Position numbers and translations under genes: made by a program
Shown: positions 44,230 to 54,234 of the stretch, in pieces
How the letters are laid out: each line of letters begins with the position of its first letter
Numbering within the stretch: position 1 is the stretch's first letter
Assembly (NCBI RefSeq): GCF_048544455.1
Contig: NC_133538.1
Coordinates: forward strand, 146,747,922-146,811,921
DNA length: 64,000 nt
Reading direction: 5' to 3'
From: Silene latifolia
Taxonomy: Eukaryota > Streptophyta > Magnoliopsida > Caryophyllales > Caryophyllaceae
Notes under the pieces: model-generated
Told to the model about the DNA's origin: nothing
The model's input: only the letters and a program-made list of their open reading frames with translations
The model's database searches: none

Positions 44230-47064
44230 ACATGCAACATATAAATAAAATGCAAAGAATAAATAAAATAAAATCCTAGTATGGCCTTCCTAAAATAGTA
44301 ATCTAATGAACTATTAAAAATTCGGAAACCAACTCCTTTGGTCCCTTGAACTTTGGTCCTGGCACGCATTTCAAGGCAACACTTTCTTTGATGGATCGCC
44401 TTCTCGAGTGGCACCGTTTTCAAGGTACTCCGGAATAATTAAATTACAAAATGAATTACATAATTTCCTATTATACATTTGTAATTAAAAACAAAAATAA
44501 ATCTATTAAATTACAAAACGGTGATGCGAGATCACAATAATTACAACCGAATCGATATTCCCATACATTTCGGGTAATACCAATTAAAACTAAGGTCATA
44601 CTAAGTAAAATTACATAATTCAAAAATTACATAAAATTAAAATATGGCAATCATAAATAAAATGCAGCATTATAATATGTATGAACATGCTAGATTTTAT
44701 GCTAAATCGCCTTTAAAGAGCCAATATCGTATATTAATCGGTTTTTACTGATTTGCGTGATTTAACCTTTTAAAATCACAATAGTTACAAAAATTCATAT
44801 TTATGTACACGTTAATTACCCTAACCATCTCAGGACTCAAAATTAGTCTCCACTAATATTTGACAATAATTAAACTTGATTTCTTAATTTTTCATAAATG
44901 GACTCAAAAACATTAAAAATATGTTATAAACTTCAATTAAATCATAAAAATTTCAAATAGTTTCAAAATTTGAAATTTAAACTTATGAACATTCTGGAAA
45001 AATACCATGACACTCATAATATTCAAAACGTAGGTTAAAAATTTCGAAAATTTCTCGAGAAAAAACAATGTTGCGGTTTATCGGTTTTAACAATTATGAC
45101 CATAAAATATGAGGAAAAATAATTTTCATCAACTTTTAACTTTTAGATCTGAAATATATGATAAAATGCAACATGTGACGTTTTTCCTTTAGTCATGAAG
45201 TATGTTTTAGCATTATTACTAATTATAGTCACTATTTATGTGATTTTTCATCAAAAATTCATAAATCATGCATAAAGAATTCATTATAGCCAAATATTTT
45301 ACACACATCTTGTAAAATTTCATATGACAATATACTAAATTTCCATGACCAGATTCGAAATATAACTCATATTAACCTATTTACCCATTTAAATACGATT
45401 TTAACTTAAAAAATCCATATTTCGAGCAAAATAACTCATTTTATCTTGAAAATTTACAGGCCATCAGTAGATAATATATGTGAAAATATATCCAAAAACC
45501 ACTAAACAAATCGAAGGTTAGCTATTTTTAGTCAAAAAATGACATTTTTATCATAAAAATCACATTTTAATGCCATTATTATATAAAATGAACAATAAAA
45601 TCCATAAACAAACGAAAATGCCCTAAAAATCACTTAGGATCAGAAACTTTTAACATGAAAGGTTATTTTTAGGTTTATCTTCATAAAACCAAATTATTAG
45701 TTTTGTATGTTAATCATATAACTCGGAAAAACTATAAACCGATTTGCATGCAAACAACCTAAGGCTCATGATACCGCTTGTTATAAATCTTAATCTCATT
45801 AAATAATATATTCATATATGAAAAGATATATTTAGTCATAAAATAAAACTAGATCTTATGCATGCAAACATAAATAAGATATGAGAAGAAATCATTGTTC
45901 TTACTATATGATTTCGGTTTTATGGGCACCAACAAATTCACCTATTTGTTAGTTCTTGAGCTTTCCTTAAAATGGATGAACAAAAGGTCGAAATTAGAAC
46001 CTCTCCCAAATGTGAATACCCAAGGAAATCTCTTAATAACTAATATTATTTTGTACTAGAAATAATATAAGTTTTACTATAAAATTGACACAAAAATATT
46101 GTGTATTTCCTCTTGAAAATTTCGGCCAAGAGGAGAGATTTGTGTGTATTTATCTCTCGAAGTTTTCATAAATTATGGAGAGATTATATTTTCTTACACT
46201 AGAAAAATTAGTTGAAGTTGTGAATAATTGTAGAGGAAAAAACCTCTTAGCATCACACTAGAAAACCGGTTGGAGGGGGGGTATTTTTAAGCCCAATGCA
46301 TGCAAAAGTTGCTCTTCTCAAAAGCTATAGGGTTGCATGGCTACTAGTTAGCTTTTATCATTGTGTTTTCCACTTAAAACAATTAACACAATTTAAAACT
46401 TATACTTCCTCCATAATTTCGGCACATGTGACATAAAATTGGAGGTCCATTTTATTTTGTCATTTGTCAGTTGTAACATATGTGACATGTTACTTGACAT
46501 GTGAAATTGTAATGTATTTTTAACATATTAAAAATCAACATATACTCATAAAATATGTCATATACAATATCGACTAGTAATTCGTAATTACTTGTACCAA
46601 AACGGTTTATCAAATTATAAATTATAACGTCTTGTATTTATAATAAATTATTCACTTAATTTCAATTTCAATTATTTCATAAACAATAATTTTATCTAAG
46701 TAATAAAACAATCCGATTACTTAGACCGTATCCAATTCAATCGAATTATAATAAGATACGTTAATCTTACTCACAAATCATCCGTCAATTTTAAGTAATT
46801 TAATTAACTCGTTTCGGCATACGATTAATTAAATAATCAATTAAGAGTATTTCCCTATAGGTATGACCTAAGGCGATCAACTGATCACCACCGTCGCACG
46901 ACAGTAATGTCAAACTCTAGTCAGCCAATCATTACCGATATGTGTGGACCAGTTGACTGTAAAATATTACATCCCACATGTATTCTTAAAATGAGATTTA
47001 AATATGTGATCATCATGATCGACAATTGTGATCGCATTATTGTCGGAGGACACATATTCCAACA
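44230..47064 (-). mobile_element. Copia E: 5' LTR and leader only
   Basis: On the minus strand: LTR (47064 to 45779, TGTTGGAATATGTG to TTATAACA), a Met-type primer site variant (45776 to 45763) and 1.5 kb of A/T-rich leader related to that of copia D. It is cut at 44230 by the A-rev LTR. The rest of E is not in the window, lost with the truncated left end of A-rev. On its right, E abuts 3' internal sequence of copia F, so E probably entered F. Confidence 0.85.
45779..47064 (-). repeat. 5' LTR of copia E
   Basis: 1286 bp with TG...CA ends. It is related to the copia D LTRs but clearly more divergent, so an older member of the family. Confidence 0.87.
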
Positions 47065-48787
47065 ATTCGCCCCTAGTTACTTATATGAGGTGACGTCTCG
47101 AAGTGACTAGAGTGTGATGCGATTGATGGCAAGTTCAAGTGCCACAGAGTTATACGTGATTACTAGTCGATCACATAGGCAGACTGTATGGGACACTCTG
47201 TCGGGCAGTGACTGCTTATAGAGTTCTGATAATTCATAAAGCCTGTTCGTTTCAAGAGCTGCTATAGTATTCTTATGAGTCAATTCTTTTGATTAGAGAC
47301 TATTCGCCCAAGTTGGCATAAGTTTCTGATTAACTTTGATTTATGCTCTACGACTGTCATAAATGAGGTCAAATGGGTATATTTTGGGTTATGATGAATT
47401 GTCGCTGAACAAAGGGAATAGTGCGATAGGAATTCTCCACCCCTTATCAGGGTTGTTTGAAATCTCAAGGCCACTCAAGGAGTAGTGAACTGGAAATGCG
47501 TGGCCACGCTCAGAAGGTATCTACGGTAGATAATTCCGGTCAGACTGTTACTCTCCAGATCGACGAAACCACTTAAGATATGATCAATTGCAAGTACGAC
47601 CTGCGAGACACCTTGCATTGAGTGGGAAATTGTAATAGGACAAGAGAATTGGTGACGCACACTTGTCTCGGACAAGTGGGAGATTGTTGGAATATGTGTG
47701 CTCAACAATAGTGCGATCACATGTTTAAATCTCATATTAAGAATACGTAAGGGATGATTCAATTATATAGTCAATTGATCAACATTAATCGGTAACGATT
47801 GGCTTGATAGAGTTTGACGTTACTGTCGTAGGACGGTGGTGGTCAGTTTATCCCTAAAGGTCACACATAAAGGATGATGCCCCAATTACTAAAGTTGATT
47901 AATTGTATGACGATACAGGTTGATCAATTCCTTAAAATTTAACACTTCATTTGTGAGAGAGAAAATTTATATCTTATTGTAATGGGATTAAATAAGATTT
48001 ATACTAGTAATTGAAATACTTTATTACTAAAATTTGTTATTGTTTGTGAAACAATTGAGATAAGAATGAATGGTTAATTATAATTACAAGATGTTCTGAA
48101 TTATAATTATATGACCCATTTTGTTTATGTGATCAAGTATCACTAGTCAATTTGTTATATTTAATTTAATTAATGTATAAAATGATATTTATTTGATAAA
48201 TATGCATTAAATTAATTAATAACATGTAGCATACTACATGTGACATATTGTGTGACAAGTGACAAATTGACAAAATAAAATGGTAGTCTATTTTATACTT
48301 GGTGACCAAAATGGAGGGAGTAGTAATGGATTGTTGTTGTTTTATTTTATGTGACTAAAACAACATAATCATACCTAGAAAAGATGCCATCCCTTCGACA
48401 TACTCCCTCCACCGGTTTTCTATGTACAAAAGAGGAGAATTTGTTCTCTCTTTTTTTAGTAGTATTCATTCTTCTCACATGCAAAATTTCCCCCTCTTAC
48501 ATTTTATAGTTCATCTTTCTCTAAAACTTGAGAAATGATGATCCAAATTGTTCAATGAGATTACTAATATTATTAGTGTAATATATGAGTATTAGTAATA
48601 AATTTTAAGCTAGACTACTATACAAATATCTAGCAAATATTATTTATTAGAGATAAGGGCTAATCTTGGGTGCAATCAAGAGGAGAATCTCTACATTGGG
48701 ATTTTTTAAGGATCATCCAACATTTTAAGCTCAATAATAAATAAGGAAGGTGACCTTATTTGTGCCCAAAATTTTGAACAATCCTAC
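47065..48787 (+). mobile_element. Copia F: 3' end with interrupted LTR
   Basis: Bases 47065-47684 match the 3' untranslated part of copia D (GAGGTGACGTCTCGAAGTGA and onward). A GTGGGAGAT polypurine tract (47673-47684) precedes an LTR beginning TGTTGGAATATGTGTG at 47685. The LTR is cut at 48787 by the family B-type LTR of G. No coding sequence. Its LTR differs from D and E enough to be another subfamily. Confidence 0.82.
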
Positions 48788-50569
48788 TGATGTGACCATA
48801 ATTAGAGCACATTTAGTCCCCGAATTAGCCTTGTTCCCATGCTTTTTAGTGCATATTTGGGTCATTTATTGTCTTTAGTCCTTTGTTTTGCATATTCTTT
48901 GAGGTTTTGATCCCTTGGTAGGAAAGGAGTGCAAAACTTGCATTTTCATGGCAAAATGAGGCAAAATTGATTTAATTCAATGACCAAGCATCAAGGAGAG
49001 ACAATATTAGAAGGCCTTTGTACATACTATAGTAGATGGGCAATGATGAGAAAAGATCCTTTCATCCCCGAGGAAATCCCCAAGGATTTTATGAAGAAAA
49101 AGGAAGAAAAGAAGAAGAAACAAGACTGCCCAGCAATCCGTGCGTCTTCCCCAGAAGACGCCCGTCTCCACCACCACAATCCGTGCGTCTTCTCCCCAAG
49201 ACGCCCGGGCAAAGACTCCAGAAGGCGCCCGTCTTCACCCCAAGACGCCCGGGCAGAAACCACCAAATCCGCCCGTCCCGTGTTAAAGACGCCCGGATTC
49301 CCAGGCAGACCCATTTCGTCTTCTTCACGCTTCAAGGAAGGATGCACATCTTTTTCTAGAGACCGGAGTCTCCCTAGAGACCGGAGTCTTTCCAAAAAGA
49401 CCGGTGTTTCCTCAACAAGGGACTTAATCGTCATTTAAGCCCTTAGTTAACCCTAATTCATCCACCTAATCCCCACTATAAATACCTCATTAGTCTAATT
49501 AGAAGAGCAGGTTCTTCTTAGCAATCTTTAGTATAGTTAATATCAATCAAATCTCTCTTTAATCTTGTAATCAACAATTAATCAAGTTTTAATACAAGTT
49601 TTATTTCCTTAATCTCTCTCTTGTTCATCCATTGTTTTGGGTAATTGAAGATTATTTGGGTTATTATTGGGAGATTGACAACCTCTCAATCAAGCATCAA
49701 GTACTTCTTTTATTCTTTGCTTTATTATTGGAATCATTAGTAGGTATAATTCTCTTAATCCCTCTTTAATTATTGTTAATCACTTTCATTTATTCCTCAT
49801 GTTTCACTTTGTTGGTATGATTGACAACCTTGCTAGCATGTTCAACATGATAATGAGTGAGTAGTTACCTTAGCTAGGGTTAATGGGTAATTAAGGGAAA
49901 CTAACATGGGGAATGATTCATGCTTAAATTAATATGTTTTCATAGTTTATTTGCTTGCTTGTTGTGATCTCAACTCATACACATGTTATGTTTGATGAAA
50001 TGTGAGCCTATGAATCCTTGCATTTTTTACCCATCACCTATCTTTTCAATGAGACTTGTAAGACATAAACCAACTCGAGTCTCATTAGACCATGCATGTT
50101 TTTTAGTAGGGAAGACTAAGTCGATTTGTAGGTGTTGTAAAATCTAATCGATTCGGCTCCGGGACCCAAACTTTTCTAGGATTGTAAGATATAAAGCAAC
50201 TCGATCCATCACAACAATAATTGCTTGCTTATAAATTGAGAATATGTTTGTATGATCAATTCCCATGAATCCTTTATGACCCCATGACACCCTAGTGCCC
50301 TTTATCAATTGTTTACATCCCTTTTAATTCATCTTGCTTGTTTACTTTCATTGCTATTTAGTTTAGTGATCTTCTACATCAAACCCCAATTGTGACACCC
50401 TTTAAGACACCACTAGTTGCAATAGAAATCTCATCTCAATTCCCGTCCCTTGGGATCCGACCTTTACTTGCCTCATTACTAATTGTAGAGTTGTTTGTAA
50501 AGTTATAAATTGTGTTTTGGTCTAGGTACTCCTAACGACAAGTAACCGAAAAGTGTAGACAACCGACCA
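48788..50569 (+). repeat. 5' LTR of element G
   Basis: 1782 bp, TGATGTGACCATAATTAG to AACCGACCA, homologous along its length to the family B LTRs. A GC-word cluster lies at about 49128-49310 (GACGCCCGGGCA, ATCCGTGCGTCTTC, GACGCCCGGATTC). TATA-like CTATAAATACC is at 49476-49486. Confidence 0.93.
49476..49486 (+). promoter_or_regulatory. TATA-like box in G LTR
   Basis: CTATAAATACC downstream of the GC-word cluster. The equivalent, inverted, is present in both family B LTRs. Promoter role inferred from motif and position. Confidence 0.55.
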
Positions 50570-50573
50570 AAAA

Positions 50574-50591
50574 TGGCGTCGTTGCCGGGGA
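50574..50591 (+). other. primer-binding site of G, one mismatch
   Basis: TGGCGTCGTTGCCGGGGA differs from the tRNA-Asp site of the other elements by C-to-T at position 6. Located four bases after the LTR. Confidence 0.85.
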
Positions 50592-50709
50592 CGGTGTTAA
50601 CTTGATTTAGATTTTCTTATATTGTTATTAGTTGTGTCTTTCTTTGACTTGGGGAAGTAAAACTCCTCAAGGTTTGTTCTAATTGTTTTCGAGTTGTTTG
50701 ATATTTTGC

Positions 50710-52259
50710 ATGTCTAGAAGGTCACAAGGTCACTTGTTACCCTTTGATCGCGAAATTGAAAGAACTTTGACAACCAATAGAAGACTTGCTAGGAGAACTT
50801 TGAGAGGTATTGGTGAGGTTGTAGATATTCAACCAAATACAATTGAGTTCATCAACCCTTTTGCAAGAGAAGGTGAGGAGAACCCAACACAAAATCCAAC
50901 ACAAAAACAACCCACAATGCCTAAGTTATCATCACATTCCGTACCCACTGAGGAGAACCTACCCAATGGTACTCCCACACCACAACATCTAACCGGAAAT
51001 TTTATTGCCAAATCCGCATTTATCCAATTAGTCAAAAGAAGCCAATTTGGGGGGATGCCTACTGAAGACCCTCATTCTCATATGGAGACTTTTTGTGACT
51101 ATTGTGATGCGATTTCTCAAACCGGTGTAACTCAAGACCAAATTCGATGGGTCTTATTTCCTTTTTCTCTAATTGGCACCGCGAAACAATGGTTGAAAGG
51201 CCTTGATAAGGCTACTCTCGGAATTGATTCTTGGAAAAAGTTGGCTCTAGCTTTCTACAAAAAGTTCTATCCGCCGAAAAAGACTAACATGCTAAGAGCT
51301 CAAATCACGGTCTTTAAGCAAAGGGATGAAGAATCTTTGTATGAAGCTTGTGAGCGGTTTAAGGGAATTTGTCGCTCATGTCCTCACCATGGACTTAGCA
51401 AGTGGTTCTTGGTACAATAATTTTGGAACGGTCTTTATGAAGATTCAAGGAACATTCTCAACATGGAATCAAATGGAATGTTCACCGAAGTTGATGACAA
51501 TCAAACTTGGAACAAAATTGAGGAAATGGCGGTCTATAACTCAAAATATAGTAGACCTCGCAAGACTACTAGAGGAGGAAAGCATGAAGTTGACTCCATT
51601 ACTCAATTGGGTGCTCAACTTAGTGCTCACATTGATACCATCAATTTGAAGTTTGAAAAAGCTATGGCTAGACTTGAAGAAGCCTCAAAATCACCAAAGC
51701 ATCATGTTAATGTCATGACGGCATCTTCATCAATCCCAAGTGGGATATGTGAGAATTGTGGAACTTTGGGACATGACCAAAGTGAATGTAGGGGAACAAA
51801 TGAACAAGTGAATGCTTTCCAAGCATACAAGAGTGGTACCCCTTATTCAAACTATTACAATGAAAACACCAAATTCCATCCAGATCTCTCATACAAAAGC
51901 CAAAATGTTCAAAACCCTCAAACAACATACACCCCACCTCCCATCAGAAACCAAAATCAAAGACCCTTTTACAACCAAAACCAAGGTTACCAAAACCAAT
52001 CTTCATACAATCAACAAAATGACCAAGGTTTTGATGTTCAAAAAGAGGTCCTCCAAATGCAAAAGAATCAACAAGAGTTTTTCACACAAATGCAAAAAGA
52101 TAGTCAAGCAATGGAAACCACCATCAACAACATCCTAGCTCACACCAAAATGTGGAAACCCAATTGACTCAACTAGCATCTTCAAGCTCACAAAGACAAA
52201 AGGGGCAATTACCACCTTAAAGTAATCCCCCAAGACATGAAACGGTTAGTGCCAATCAC
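50710..52259 (+). pseudogene. gag of element G (two stops, one frameshift)
   Basis: ATG at 50710 (MSRRSQGHLLPFDREIERTL) is chosen by match to the gag starts of element 1 and A-rev. The capsid domain (FIQLVKRSQFGGMPTEDP, FSLIGTAKQWLKGLD, WKKLALAFYKKFYPPKKTN) runs to a stop at 51418-51420. The same frame resumes, giving a helical segment, a zinc knuckle CENCGTLGHDQSEC (51748-51789) and an N/Q-rich tail. A one-base loss near 52151 shifts the frame; ETQLTQLASSSSQRQKGQLP then ends at a stop (52218-52220). A protein with these defects would be truncated. Role in family: capsid and nucleocapsid. Confidence 0.87.
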
Positions 52260-52998
52260 TTGAGTTGTGGTACAAGGTATGAAGCACCAAAGAAGCAAGT
52301 TGAGGATGAAGTTGTGGAAGCTAGTGATAAAGAAGAAATTGTGCAAAACTCCAAGGATGGAGAACCATCAAAAGAAGAAATTTCAAAGAAAAATGAAGAA
52401 AAGGTCAAGGAGAAGGAGCCCATTGTGATTAGACTTCCTTTTCCAAGTCGTCAAGCCAAGCCCAAATTTGATGACCAACTTGGAAAATTTATGGAAATTG
52501 TGAAGAATTTGGAAGTCTCAATTCCTTTCACGGAATTAATCAATCACATTCCGGCCTATGCAAAATACATGAAAGACATCCTCACAAAGAAAAAGTCAAT
52601 CCGGAAGCTTGAGACTATCGCCTTCACTAAGGTGAGTAGTGCAATACTTCAAGGGAGTTCACCTCCAAAACTCAAAGATCCGGGAAGCTTCTCAATACCG
52701 TGTACCATTGGCGACACCACGATCAACAAAGCCTTATGTGATCCAGGGGCTAGTGTGAGTGTTATGCCGTACTCAGTGAGTAAAAGGTTGGGGATGGGAG
52801 AGCTTAAGTGCACCAATATCACACTCCAAATGGTCGATAGATCGACGAAGACACCATTAGGGATATGGGAAGATGTTCCCGTAATAATTGGGAAATTTTT
52901 CATCCCGATGGACTTTGTCATTGTTGACATGCAAGAAGACTCCAACATTCCAATCATTCTAGGAAGACCTTTCTTACACACCGCGGGTGCTCAAATAT
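52260..52998 (+). pseudogene. protease of element G (truncated)
   Basis: Same frame as the end of gag. A Lys/Glu-rich linker is followed by PFPSRQAKPKFDDQLGKF, PFTELINHIPAYAKYMKD and PPKLKDPGSFSIPC. The active site is ALCDPGASVSVMPYSV; the Leu of CDLGAS is Pro here and the catalytic Asp is kept. Then come QMVDRSTKTPLGIWEDVP, IGKFFIPMDFVIVDMQED and ILGRPFLHTAGAQ. It breaks off within this last strand where element H begins. The linker lacks the TCGATCGA or GC-word cluster seen in other elements. Confidence 0.85.
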
Positions 52999-54234
52999 GA
53001 GTCACATCAGTCACCCTTGCAAGACCTTTAAGAATGAGCTCTCACGGGTCACTCTTCTCTCATGAAGCAAAGGGTAAGCATATATATGTAAGAGAAGGAG
53101 GAAAGTATAGTCGCTCACCTAGACTATAACCGACCTAAACATGCATCCAACCAAACAAGGTCATATCACAGCTTAGTGCTTACAAAAATATGGAAAATTG
53201 TGGTAATGGGTAAGAAGTAGCAAAACATTTTGGATATGTGAGGGTAATAGCCAAGCTAGTATCTTAACAAAACCCAATGAACCATATCCGCTTCAAGACC
53301 ATCAAAAATAAGCACAAATGCCTTTGATTGGAATAAAAACTCCATAAACCGAAAAATAACAACTCCTCATAAGATAGAATAAAAACATAGGAGCAAAACC
53401 GACATCATTCAAACTTTTTCCTTCATTTTTTTCTTTCTTTTCTTTTTCTCGGTTTTTTCTTTTTTTCTTTCTACTTTTCATATTTTTTCATTTTTTTCAC
53501 TTTTTTTTCAATTCTCCTTCTCCAAAATACCAACTCCCGACTTTATAATACATACCAAATTCGGCACAATAAACAATATACCGCAAAAACAATCTAAACT
53601 AGCTTGACAAGGCAGGCTATGTTTGGTATGTAATTAAGGGTCAAAAAGGCAAATTGGGCTAAATGTGGAGCTAATGGGTAAAATGGAAGAAAAGGGAATG
53701 TAAGCACCCCCTACATGTGACACCAACCACTAACCCGAATGTATGCAGGCAATAAGCAATTGAATTTCATACTTGTGCAAATTAATGTTACATGTTATGC
53801 AAGGAGTAACTACTCACAATCCTACATGAACTGGTCATGAATGACACCAATTTTAAGGCTCTAAAAACTTAGAAATTGTAATTAGGTTGCCAAAATTTCA
53901 GGTCAAGTCTATTCGTTCAGCTAAATTTTAACACAAACTCGTAGATTATGCAATAAGACAATGCTAAAAATATATTAGTTTATACAAGGCTTAAGTAAAA
54001 TGACTAAATGTAGTGCATTTTTATCATTGAAATAAACCGTTCCGACTCAACCTAACCGCAAAAATAAACGTGAAATTTTTTATTTTTTTCGAAATTTCTA
54101 ATTTTTTTTAACTTTCAATTTTTTTGAAATAAAAGACAATGCAAACAAAAATGCAATAAATGTGAATGCAAAATAAATGCAAATGCAGACTAAAAGTGTG
54201 CATTACCCTCCCCAAACCAAAACGGACAATGCCC
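52999..54234 (-). other. non-coding 3' region of H
   Basis: Inverted counterpart of the A-out and element 1 3' regions. It contains CTCACGGGTCACTCTTC (about 53031), a pyrimidine-only tract (about 53413-53520, purine on sense strand) and CTAGCTTGACAAGGCAGGCTA (about 53601-53621). Inverted ACCGTTCCGACTCAACC (about 54036-54052) and a PPT-like word CCCTCCCCAAACC (54206-54218) follow. No gene. Confidence 0.8.

Larger units (their letters stand above)
48788..52998 (+). mobile_element. Element G: family B LTR with gag-protease, truncated
   Basis: LTR 48788-50569, mutated tRNA-Asp primer site (50574), the family B leader, gag (50710) and protease (to about 52998). It then breaks into inverted element H sequence, so pol presence or absence in the original cannot be tested. 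It entered the LTR of copia F. LTR and leader are of the same family as the pol-only B block. Confidence 0.88.
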
